Shown here: one piece after another, positions 12,317 through 23,700 of the stretch
Position numbering within the stretch: position 1 is the first letter of the stretch
How the letters are laid out: every line of letters starts with the position of its first letter
NCBI GenBank assembly: GCA_038087015.1
Contig: JASBNA010000011.1
Coordinates: 372,001-436,000 of the forward strand
Reading direction: 5' to 3'
DNA from: Cerrena zonata
Lineage: Eukaryota; Basidiomycota; Agaricomycetes; Polyporales; Cerrenaceae
DNA: 64,000 nucleotides
Translations under genes and position numbers: made by a program
The notes under the pieces: model-generated
The model's database searches: none
Told to the model about the DNA's origin: nothing
Seen by the model: only the letters and a program-made list of their open reading frames with translations

Positions 12317-13750
12317 ATGACAGAACTCCTTGAACCTAACTTGCAAAATATTCTTGATCAGAAATCCCTGAAATGGATCTTTTGCGGCATGTCTATCTCT
12401 CCCGCAGTCCCTACAACGTACGCTTAACTCATGTTCAGACTAAACAGGTGGAAAGGGTGGTGTAGGTTAGTACTCGTGCGATAGGCTGCTGCGTTACACG
12501 TCGTTAAGCATTCGATTACAGGCAAGACCACTACTTCGTGCTCGCTGGCCATTCAATTAGCTTCATGCCGTGAATCCGTTCTTCTGATCGTGCGTCATGC
12601 TGGTGCATATAGAGATCTTATCATTGAAACTGTTTCCTTCAGTCGACGGACCCTGCCCACAATCTCTCCGATGCATTTGGTCAAAAGTTCTCCAAAGACG
12701 CGACGAAAGTGAACGGTTTCGACAATCTCTATGCCATGGAGATCGACCCTACTAGTGCAATCCAAGAGATGGTTGAACAGTGTAGGTTATTATTGTACTT
12801 TATTCGTAGTGCTAACTCTCATATTTTACTCTCTTAACTTTAGCCGATTCCAATGGAATGATGGGCAGTATGATGCAAGATCTTGCCTTCGCCATTCCTG
12901 GTGTCGATGAAGCGATGAGTTTTGCGGAAATCATGAAGTATGTAATATCGTTAGTCTCTAAACTCATCTGCTTACGTCTCTGCGATGTAGACATGTGAAG
13001 TCCATGGAATATTCTGTCATTGTTTTCGATACAGCACCCACAGGACATACTCTTCGCTTCCTTTCTTTCCCGACTGTATTGGAGAAGGCTTTGGGCAAGC
13101 TTAGTTCGTTGAGTGGCCGAATCGGGCCTATGTTGAACCAGGTACGTCAATTTAACTATGATAAAGAACTCATTCTAACTCGGAAGTTGTGCTGTTAAGA
13201 TGTCTAGTTTAATGGGCGGACAGGTTGATGCCACCGAAGATATGTTTGCGAAACTTGAGTCGATGCGTGCCGTCATCACCGAAGTCAACACCCAGTTTAA
13301 GGATCCAGTACGTACAATATTGGTGTTCATTTTGAGGTCGTATTAATCTATCCTTTGAACGATGTAGGAAAAGACCACTTTCGTTTGTGTTTGCATCTCC
13401 GAGTTCTTGTCGCTCTACGAAACAGAGCGTCTTGTGCAAGAATTGACAACATACGAAATCGATACCCACAACATTGTCGTCAACCAACTCTTGTTCCCCA
13501 AGAAGAGTACGTTATTTTCCGAAAAAGAAATTACCACAATACTGAACTGTTGCCTACAGACTCTAACTGTGAACACTGCCGAGTCCGGCATAACATGCAA
13601 CAGAAATACCTGAACGAAGCACACGAACTTTACGACGAGTTCTTCCACATCGTTCAACTCCCACTTCTCACCGAGGAAGTTCGTGGTCCCCAGAAGCTGA
13701 AGGAGTTTAGCCAGATGCTTGTGGAACCTTACCAGCCGGATTTGAACTAA
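12317..13750 (+). CDS. GET3: GET3/TRC40 tail-anchored protein targeting ATPase
   Basis: Get3 is the cytosolic ATPase dimer that delivers tail-anchored proteins to the ER receptor Get1/Get2. The sequence shows the deviant P-loop CGGKGGVGKTT, the switch I region [12 protein letters not shown], the switch II region [14 protein letters not shown], the helix [14 protein letters not shown] followed by MSSLMGGQ, and the zinc-binding CxxC of the dimer interface in [12 protein letters not shown]. The C-terminus is [10 protein letters not shown]. Exon 1 is 12317-12386. Two short introns flank an 18-nt exon (12448-12465) that encodes the middle of the P-loop. The first of these introns (12387-12447) begins GCATGT, so it is a GC-AG intron. 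Another intron ends in AAG just before MSSLMGG. Size and motif order match the family and no frame break was seen. Confidence 0.93.
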
Positions 13751-13989
13751 GCCGATTGGTACTAGTTTGGTAGATGACGGTTATTTCTCTTGGAATGTGG
13801 ATGGTCTCAAGAACATTGTACGATGTCGTTGCACTTACAGATATTATGTCTGTGGTAGATCCTGTATTTCATTTCCGTGGTGATCGAATCTGATCGCTGT
13901 CAGCCCTTTTAATATCGAACTGGGAGGAATGGACATTCAAGATACAATCATGATGAAAAGACAGAATCGTAATACATGCAGGGAAAAAA

Positions 13990-16900
13990 TTACAAAGCAA
14001 TCTCGACGTCCAAACGAGCAAGGTAAGAATACACATCAGGCGACATGCGGTACTTGAGAATACCAGCAAAGATCATCAACGATCTTGATTTTTTCTTCAA
14101 GGCTGCCAATGTCTGAAAAAGAAATGGGTCAACATAAGATTTAAAAGCGAGAAGGAATCATAACATACAATTTGTTTATTGGCGTCAGCCACGAATGAGC
14201 CCTTGATCTTTTGGTGTACACCCGCCAAGGCATCCATGGTAAGCGTAAGGAAAGTTTGGAGGTTGCGTTGGAGAGCCTCAGGAAGGTCTCTGAACTCTTC
14301 CCCTCTTCGAGTGATCTTCGACACATCGCCATCCATGGGTATCAGATCAATCGACTCCATGATCTACAAGAGGCGTATAATCAGAAAGAAGAAAAGAAGC
14401 TATAACGCGTCGAGACTTACCTCGAGACAAAGTTCAGCTTGACCAGCATCCTTCGCTTCCATAGCTTCCCTAACCTTCAACAACTTCACAACAGCGTCCC
14501 TCTCCTTCCCGGTAGCCCTGTTCATCCTCTCGTAATGCCTCAAAATCTCACCAGCAGTCTTCTCGATGTTCCTCGCATTTTCATCTGTGTTCGGTAGCGT
14601 GATCGAGTTACCCAACGCACGAGCGAGACATGAGATGACAGTGTTGTAATCTCCTGCAAGGTTAAACAATTTGATCGCTTCTGCAGTACGCGAGTTTTCT
14701 TCAGAGCTTTGAGCAGAACGGATGAGGATTTGGTTATTGTAGTCTTTGAGATCGGACAGTTTGAGTAGGGGGGCGCATTGCTCGATGAAGCCACTCTGCG
14801 GATATTGCGACATGCGTAAGTATACTCTCTAGAAACACGAGAAGAGAACTTACGAATTTGGTTCCGTCAGGTCTGAATCCTCCAACCAACTCCTCCCATG
14901 CAGCACCGGGATTCGCCAACACGATGATCCTGCGCACCAAATCCCAAGCGCTTTCCACTTGTTCTTTACCAACACCGCTTCCTTGGTCTGCACTAAGGCA
15001 GATAGTGGAAACGTATTGGATGGCTTCTTTTGCATCCATCTTGACGAACTGGCGGACATAACGCCAGATAAGAGTCGACAGAGCAAGAGCAGGTGGACCA
15101 TTGGTCGGCAAGGAAACTATAAAGGATTTAGGAAATAAAATACGGTTTACCCACAAATTTAGGATACGCACGAGGTGTAGTATCATTCGTCTCAGCTCGT
15201 GAGGGGACTCTTAGCAAACCATGATAAGCAAGGGCGATCGCTAGATGTACCGCCTCCACTTCTGTCTCGGGATGCTCCCATAGTGCAGCAACAGCCTAGT
15301 TGTACTCACGTCAGTACCATTTACTGAGGGGAAAGGATGAACATTCTTACGCGCTCAAATTGGCCACACATGAGAAGAACGCCAGCCCACACTCCTCTCC
15401 GTGCACCTTTCTGGCCAGGTGTGCCGTCGAAATGTCTCTCACCATATGAAAGAAGGACTTCTGATAGAGCACGAAGACCGCCGCTTTCGCCCTCCTCCAC
15501 CTATTCAATAAAATGAATAATCAAAGCGCTTCGGTAAGAACATCACGCTTACCATTGATAGTTGGAACCAAAGCCAATCTTCAGTAGTAACAGTGACTTG
15601 GGGGACACTCCGCCGTGCAGGGGTCTATCTTACCCATCAACTTGAACAGAGCAAGTTTGAAGGGGTCAGTGGTAGCGGAGTGAAGCATGTGTGCGTTATA
15701 TGTCGTATGTAGTTGGTCCCTGTGCGGCTTCGGTAGCCTGAACAAAGAGTAAATATGTGCAATAAGTCAGAGAATAGGGACAGACGGACCGTCGATCGGG
15801 GGACTCAACCCAAGCCCTAAAGTGACTGATGAAGCTGGCTTCACGGTGTTCAATAGCTTGCTGATTTTTGATAGCTTCGTCCAACGCTTCCTTGGCATGT
15901 CCCGTTCGTACAAGGTAGAACAATTTCGCCCACACCGGCTGACCGGCTACCACTAGCATAGCAGTTGAGCATCGAGAAATAGTCAAACATGAAGAGAAAC
16001 GTACCTCGACCCTATTCTCCCACTCTCCGCCTCTATAATGTCTGACTAGTACGTATGCCCTGATCTTGTTTGAGACACTAGGGTCACCACCCTAGCCTGG
16101 CTTCCGTTGCCCGAGCCTGTAGTGTCCTTTCCACGATGTCCCAATACTGTTCTTCGAGTGCCTCACGAGCACCTTTAGCAATTTGGCGCCTCAAATCCAC
16201 TGCTTCCCGTGATTCTTGGTCTCCCAAGTACACTCTTGCATACTTACGCTCGAAGAGAGGTGTATTTAAGATGTGAGCTGAAGCGTGTTCAAGGGGAGGA
16301 AGTGAAGGTGGCTCGGCGGTAATCTTTGAGAGGATGTGTAGTGTTGGCGCGAAGAGGACTGTAGGTTGTGATGAAGTGGATTGGATTGAGGACGATACGG
16401 TGAGGGATGCTTGAAGAAGGGCATGGGTGATAGGGTACGAGGTTCCACGCAGGCGACAGGTATTTAGTTCGGTGACGACGCGATCGTATGCCATCATTTT
16501 GCTTTGTGTTTGGAGACTTGGCGCAGGACCAACACTCGTCTAGCACATTCAGGTTAATCACAGTTGGCATTGCATAGTATAAGACTCACCGAAAGAATAC
16601 TCTTTCCGTGCATACTTCGCTTCATTTCATTGACAGCTTTATTATCACCTGTCCCAACGCGATCACCCAGCTGTTCGAACACGCGTTTCTTGCGCTCCTC
16701 CCAATCCTCTTGTTCTCGTTCTTCGAGGAAGCGATAGAAACTATCTTGAGTAGCTTTTCGAGCTTCTTCAATAGTAGCAATGATATTCTGTTCATGCGCA
16801 TACCGCACAAATCCAGCAACATCAGTATCTTGCAATGCCTGAAGTGGAGTGAATGTGGTGGCTGTGTTAAGATGAGCGATCGAGCTGCCCAATGCTGGGG

Positions 16901-17146
16901 CATCTACGTGAGCTTGTGCAAGCAGGTAGGTTCTATTTTGGAGGTGAGACGGGTTTATTGAGTTATTGAGCACGTAACGCACGCTCTATCATTATCCGCT
17001 TGTGCTGCAGGTTGTTTCGCCACTAGCTTTCGTGATTGCGCCTCTATCTGGTCAAGTGAGAGATGTACAGAGGGAAGATCCGGTCGTGATAGATGAGAAT
17101 TGAGGGCCTTGGATGCGCGTAGGAGTGACGATAGATCAGCGGCCAT
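13990..17146 (-). CDS. NIC96: Nucleoporin NIC96/Nup93, with apparent frame breaks
   Basis: This is a scaffold nucleoporin of the inner ring of the nuclear pore complex. The start at 17146 gives MAADLSSLLRASKALNSHL. The helical Nic96 body is then recognisable across about ten exons: DTDVAGFVRYAHEQN, a charged segment around FLEEREQEDWEERKKR, GDPSVSNKIRAYVLVRHYRG, GQPVWAKLFYLVRTGHAKEA, NAHMLHSATTDPFKLAL, LALSTLIWRYVRQF, and a C-terminus ending YLARLDVEIAL. The frame breaks at about 16085-16092 (between EARLG and GDPSV) and about 15612-15620 (after GKIDP); in both places one extra base restores the family sequence when ignored. After the first break the exon end at about 16008 is out of phase with the next exon unless a weak donor 4 nt downstream is used. 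The gene is divergent from KU80 with only 213 bp between the starts. Confidence 0.88.
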
Positions 17147-17330
17147 GATGTTATATGTCGAGTACAACGCTTGTGGACTTGTTAGAATTGGACGCGAGGG
17201 CCATCCCAAATTGTTTGCTATTGTTGGTTTCAAAAGCCTTTGCCTTTTATGGACGTCACCTGACTATTTAAACTCCGACAGCTCATGTGATGTTAACGCG
17301 ATCGTGCTTCATCGTCGACGCGGCGGTGCC

Positions 17331-17336
17331 ACGCGT
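17331..17336. promoter_or_regulatory. ACGCGT MluI cell-cycle-box-like motif
   Basis: ACGCGT is a perfect match to the MCB core bound by the fungal MBF complex at G1/S. It lies 24 bp before the KU80 start in the 213-bp divergent NIC96-KU80 promoter, with related ACGCG cores nearby at 17296 and 17318. A six-base motif can occur by chance, so the role is inferred from position and from known G1/S control of DNA-repair genes. Confidence 0.35.
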
Positions 17337-17359
17337 CTGACTCTTTCACAATAACAAGC

Positions 17360-20300
17360 ATGGCGGAACGAGCAGGAGTACGTTTTCCCCTCCTTGAGGT
17401 AGAATTTAATACTAAGAAATGAATCACAGTATACCGTTACGATGTTCCTCATCGACGTTTCGCCCTCGATGGGCAAAATGCGGGAGGAAGAGGTCGTGGA
17501 TGGTCTCACGGGTGATGTACGGACCATTGAGACCACCAACCTGGAATGGTCTCTACAGTTTGTGAAGCTAAAGATTCAAGAAATGGTATGTAGGCTGTGA
17601 TAATGGTCTTTCATGCTCCTTGACCTCGGCATAGATTTACAATGGAAGAAAGACTGACCAATGTGGAGTCATTCTTTTCGGCTCGGAAGGTAAGGCGACT
17701 ATGACATTGCTATGTATAAAGACTAACTTAGAGCAGAGACAAACAACGTTATCAACGATAGTGACGGAGGGTATGAGCATGTTAACGAGTACATTCCCCA
17801 TCGCACAGCCCAACGCCTCCACCTTGGCAAAGTTATCAGCCTTACAGGCTTCTGAGGTGTACGGAGATCGTGAGTAGCATTCCTACTACACTTATCTCTA
17901 CCTACCGACATCCTTGAAGCTGTCGATGCTATCATTGTCGGCATCGAGACCCAGGATAGGTATCTAGCTACCAAGAAAAAGTGGACTCGGAAGATGGTTG
18001 TCCTTACCGATGGCGAAGGCCCTATTGAACTTGAAGACTGGGAAGCTACTGCAGGCAAAGATGAACAATTTGAATGTCGGATTCACAGTCATGTAAGTCT
18101 CTTTGAAGCATTTCTCCTCTTCAGTTGCTTACATCAAATTCTCAGTGGCGTTGACTTCGACGAGATTGACGGCTTCCAAGAGGAGGGAAAGTCCAACATC
18201 AAGGTAGTAGTATCATCCCATTCTACGGACGCTTGTAACTGATAGTCAGCGCAGCGTGTTAATGAAGAATTCTATCACACGTTCGCAAAGGAACTCACCT
18301 AACGGCGTCGTAGGCAACTGCGCCCTTGCACTCGAGGAGATCTCCAAACCAGAAAGCAAACAAGTCAAGTCTGCTCTTCTAGGTACAGAACTACGTATAG
18401 GCGATACCCTAAATCATCCACAGGAGTCGGTAACGATTATGGCCAAAGTGAGCAAAGCAACGGCCATCATGCGTCCAAAGGGTTGGAAGAAGTTCGCTAT
18501 CCGAGAGAAACCTCCTATCCCCGAAGATGTTGATATGGATACGGACCCCGTCGAGGAAGAGGATACTAATCATGTTGACTATGTGCCCCTTGTCATGCGA
18601 ACTCAATACGTTGTGGACCACTCGAAGGATGAAGAGGGTAAAGATAAACTTCCTGAAGCCGAAGACTCTGAAACAGAGGATGAAGACGCAGTAGCTGCCA
18701 AGAAAGACAAGGTGCAGGTGATCGAAAAGGAAGAACTGATTCGAGGTTACAAGTATGGTTCATCGTTTGTACCAGTACCCGAACCATTCCCTCGGTTGCC
18801 CACAAGGAAAGGTATCGACATCTGTGGTTTCTTCCTCAAGAAATACTTCCGCCGAGAATGGCCCATGAGCGAAGTGCAGTACGTCTGGGCAGACCCCGAC
18901 TCCCCAATTCAACAGGTTGCCATGTCTTCGATTGTCCAAGCCATGTATCAAAAGGGGAGTATGGCTATAGCAAGATGGGTGAGCAGGGATGGTATGGATC
19001 CGAAAATGGGTGTTTTGGAGCCTATTGTGTTCGATGGTGTCGACTGCTTTCTCTGGGTTCAGGTATATTTTTATACCATGAAATTATCTATATCACTTAT
19101 CGTCTTTGAAGATGCCTTTTGCAGAGGATGTACGCAAATATACATTCGCTTCACTCGAACGTCTTATCAATAAGAAAGGAGAACCGATCACGAAACATCC
19201 CTATATCCCCACGGATGACCAGTTGACTGCAATGGAAGACTTTGTGGACGCCATGGATCTGATGGATGCTGGCGAGAAAGACGAAGAAGGGTAAGTCCAT
19301 CATTATGTACGGGGGTTTCTAAACCACATTTATCGTTTCAAAGTGATCGACAACCTTGGTATGATACTCGCTACTCTTACAACCCTGCCATTCATCGTAC
19401 GAAGCAAGCACAATTCCACGCTGCCGTAGTTGGCGATCTTGAGGTCCATCCACTCCCACCCCCTCATCCGGAACTCTTGAAGTATTTCGAACCACCCCGT
19501 CGAGTTGTCAAACGTGCACGTGCAGTAGTAGATGAGTGTAAAGAAGCGTTCAAGGTTAAGGAAGTTCCGAAGAGGGTCATCAAGCCACGCCGCAAGGATG
19601 GACACGTCTATGCCTCAGGTGATGATAACGAACCATTGTTGTTGGAAAAGCTTCAGAGAACGAGAACACAAAGCCAACTGAGGAGGAGCCAGTCTCAGTT
19701 TACTCAATCGCAAAGGTTCAACTCGACCTCTCCGAAATCGCAGCGGCGGACGCAAAAGACCATCAATAGTGATGATAGTGCGACCGAAACTGAGGACGAA
19801 GACGATATTCTATTGGATAAAGCCGGACCTAGCACTGTTAAACAAGAGGGCAAGGCGACTACACTGCCGTTGACACCTAAGCGTTCTCAATCTCCAGAAG
19901 TTGACCTTGGACGGGCTCCGGGGCGGATTATTGGCGCAGCTTATCCTCTGACGGACTTCAAGAAGAATATTGTGGATGGTGATCTAGTATCTAAAGCCGT
20001 GGAGGATCTTGGTTGGGTCATCAAGGATATCGTCTCGAAGCCGTTTGCATCAAGACGTTCTGAGGAAATGCTTGATTGTATGAAAGCTTTCCGGCAAGTT
20101 GCACTTCAAGTATGTGTTCTTTTTGCTATACAATGTAATTATTCTAACGGGCGTTGGTCGGGTTTAGGAAGATGAGATTGACGCGTGGAATGAATTCCTC
20201 GAGGATCTGCGCCGTGTGTGCTTGGAAGAGAAGCCTGGAAACAAGTCGTTCTGGGCTCATGTCACCGAGATAGGACGAGATATAAGTTTGATCAGCAAAT

Positions 20301-20428
20301 CTGAGGCGTCAAAACAAGGTGGCAAGTCTGTGATTTCTGACGCAAAGTCTGCTGAGGTGAGCAGAGATGTTGGTGAAGCAATATCGCGAGTTTCTGACTC
20401 TTTTCTATAGTTTATCCGTCCAGTATGA
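17360..20428 (+). CDS. KU80: KU80 (XRCC5), interrupted by three +1 frame breaks
   Basis: Ku80 pairs with Ku70 to bind DNA ends in non-homologous end joining and at telomeres. Seen in order: the vWA-like domain starting TVTMFLIDVSPSMGKM, QCGVILFGSEETNN, DAIIVGIETQDRYLATKK, MVVLTDGEGPIELEDWEAT, and NGVVGNCALALEE. The central beta-barrel/DNA-binding ring follows with KYGSSFVPVPEPFPRLPTRK, VQYVWADPDSP and GSMAIARWVSRDGMDPKMGV, then the helical arm, a Ser/Gln-rich linker and the C-terminal helical domain. The stop is at 20426-20428 after a tiny last exon. Three places need one base skipped to follow the family: CCCC at 17796-17799 (after NEYIP, before IAQPNAS), CAAAG at 18056-18060 (before MNNLNVGFTV), and T18300 (after FAKELT, before NGVVGN). 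The rest, about 2.1 kb, is clean. The gene is therefore either intact with assembly indels or a recent pseudogene. Confidence 0.88.
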
Positions 20429-20760
20429 TGTTTCAGTTTTGTACATACGTGCATTTCTCGTATGCTTATTGACACCTACCTATTCTACATTTACATGTCT
20501 TGTATCAGCTTGTATCCTACCGTCTTACTGAAAATATTATTTCCATTACTCTCAAATGATGTCAGGCCGCATGCGTTCTAGTGCTTGCACTGCCCCAGTC
20601 ACTAATTTCAAGCTCCGCTACTCGGAGTTGTAAGCTTAGTCAGCACGGGTGAGGACATTACCATATTGAGACGACTTTGCTCTTTACCACAACCTCGAGG
20701 ACTTAGCGAAATCCCGAGTTCAGTCACTTTCGCTAGGTACAAAGGTTCCCGAAGCCCAGC
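20429..20760. other. Intergenic
   Basis: Short spacer between the KU80 stop and the STH1 start in tandem orientation. Overlapping short frames only. Confidence 0.4.
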
Positions 20761-23700
20761 ATGGCTGCCGTCATCCCAAATGGGATGCCTCCGAATGCAC
20801 GACAAGGCCCTACGCCCCAGATTACGCGCGAAAAGCTCCAGGCTTTGATAACTGTAAGTCCATTGTTCATGTGTATATGGTCACAACTGGACGCCTATTA
20901 GCGAGCGAATGCTATGAGGCAAAACGGCCTCACACCAGAAACTTCTCCCGAACTGGACAAGATTGTCAAGTTTTTACACATGTGTAGCCAACAGCAACGT
21001 GCGTTTCCTTTCCCTCCCCTACAAGCTTGTACTTGACTTAATACAGGCCCTCAAGCAGATGGTGGGGTGTCCGCTGACCATTCACAAACAAATGGACATG
21101 CTGTCAACGGCATCGGCTCTGTTACTTCTGGCCCCGTCCCCAACGCCCCAATACCCAATTCCACTACCCCTGTATCATTCACTCCCGACCAAATAGATGC
21201 CCTCCGCGCACAAATACAAGCGTTCAAGCTCATTTCGCGTGGTATGGCCGTTCCTGAACACATTCAACAAGCAGCACGGCATCGCTAGTCAAGCGGCACC
21301 CAACATCGAGAAGATGCTACAACCCCAGGACGTCACCACACGCGTCGTGGATAGTGCAGTCAAGGTTCACAAAGGTGTCACTAACGAGCAAGAAGGCAAT
21401 CGTCACAGAAGAAACCTTGAAGGCAGAAGAGCTAGAAGCACTCAAAAACCACCCCGACATGCCAAAAGTATCCTTCTTGGAAGACGACGCCAACTCGGGC
21501 ATCTATCCTTACAACGCGTATCGACACCCGTTTACCCACCTGTCTCGTGATACATCAGGGAACCCTTCCCTCTTTGCTACTCGACTACAACGCACTCTTG
21601 TCCCTTCTCTTATGCCTGCCGGACTAGACCCACACCAAATCATCGCGGAGAGGAATAGATACGTCGATGCACGGATAGAGCAGCGAATATACGAGCTAGA
21701 AGCTCTTCCTGCGACCATGGGAGAGGGAAGTCTCGAACACCCAATGGATGAAGCTGAAGGCAGCAAGTCGGAGAAGGAAAACGACGACTTCATGAAATCA
21801 CTCGTTCACCCTAGTCCAAATACACATGGCAAGCTTCGAGCCCTGATCGAACTCAAGTCGCTTCGAGTGCTCGACAAGCAACGCGCGATGCGTGCCATGG
21901 TCGCTGAACGACTCACCCATGGTACGCTGTTGCCACTCAACCGTACCGAGTTCAGACGAGCGAGGAAGCCCACCGTGCGCGATATTCGAATGACGGAACA
22001 AGCTGAGCGGAGACAACGCGTTGAGCGGGAACGTCGCGCGAAGCAGAAGCACGTCGAACAACTTACCATCATCTGCAAGCACGGCGAAGAAGTTCTCGCT
22101 GCTAACCGTAATGCCCAAGCTCGCATTACTCGGTTGGGTAAAGCTGTCTTGTCATTCCACGCGCACACAGAAAGGGAAGAGCAGAAGCGTATTGAGAGGA
22201 TCTCGAAGGAGCGTCTCAAGGCGTTGAAGGCGGATGATGAAGAGGCGTATATGAAGCTCATCGATACTGCAAAGGATACACGTATCACACACTTGCTCAG
22301 GCAAACAGATGCCTACCTAGACTCCCTTGCGCAAGCTGTCATGGAACAACAAGCGGACGACGGTGGACCCGCACCTTCCTACGTACGAGATGAGGATCCC
22401 ACGAGCGAAGCTACCTTCGGTGCTCAAAAACTAGATCTGGGCGACCAGGACAACTCAAAACTAGACTACTATGCTGTTGCCCATCGTATCAAGGAGAAGG
22501 TCACGAAACAGCCAACCATTCTTGTAGGCGGTACTCTCAAGGACTACCAAATCAAGGGTCTACAGTGGATGGTCAGTTTGTACAACAACAAACTGAACGG
22601 TATTCTTGCCGACGAGATGGGTCTCGGAAAGACTATCCAAACCATTTCGCTCATCACATTCCTCATCGAAACCAAACAGCAACGTGGACCGTATCTTGTC
22701 ATTGTCCCCTTGTCTACTATGACTAACTGGTCGGGAGAGTTCAGTAAGTGGGCACCTAGTGTCAAGATGGTCGCGTACAAGGGCAACCCGGCACAGCGAC
22801 GAGCCTTGCAGTCGGAGCTCCGAGTGGGTAGTTTCCAGGTACTCTTAACGACGTACGAGTATATCATCAAGGATCGACCTGTTCTCAGTCGTATCAAATG
22901 GGTACACATGATCATTGGTAAGTACTGGTTTACGAGCTTATATGCAATATCGACTAATTATTTCGTAGATGAGGGTCATCGTATGAAGAACACGCAGAGT
23001 AAACTCTCTCAGACATTGACAACCTTCTACCATTCCCGCTACCGTCTCATCTTGACGGGTACTCCCCTCCAGAACAATCTCCCCGAACTGTGGTCTCTTC
23101 TCAACTTCGTCCTTCCCAAGATCTTCAACTCTGTAAAATCGTTCGATGAATGGTTCAACACACCGTTCGCCAACTCGGGTACCCCTGATAAGATCGAGTT
23201 AAACGAAGAAGAGGCCCTGCTTATCATTCGACGTCTGCACAAGGTGTTGCGTCCTTTCTTGTTGCGTCGTCTTAAGAAGGATGTAGAGTCGGAATTGCCA
23301 GACAAGGTGGAGAAGGTGATCAAGGTCAGGATGAGTGCACTTCAATCGCAACTCTACAAGCAGATGAAGAAGTACAAGATGATTGCGGATGGAAAAGATG
23401 GCAAAGGGTGAGCGCATCGCTTGATATGCATGAATATACCAGACTAACAATTTCTGTAGCAAACCGGGAGGTATCAAGGGTCTCAGTAACGAACTCATGC
23501 AGCTTCGAAAGATCTGCCAACATCCCTTCCTGTTCGACAGCGTTGAAGATAAGATTAACCCTGGTGGACTGATTGACGACAAGCTCGTTCGTACATCAGG
23601 CAAGATTGAGCTTCTGTCGCGTATTTTGCCCAAGTTCTTTGCCACCGATCACAGGGTATGTTTTATTATGAAATCGGCGCTGAACATTACTGATCCCGTG

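Noticed and set aside
17770..17810. Alternative intron from GTATGA to CACAG to explain the first KU80 break
   Set aside because: It removes conserved residues and leaves the wrong phase.
21240..21288. Intron from GTATGG to CTAG as explanation of the first STH1 frame break
   Set aside because: It would delete the conserved [10 protein letters not shown] segment that follows the QLQ-like region.
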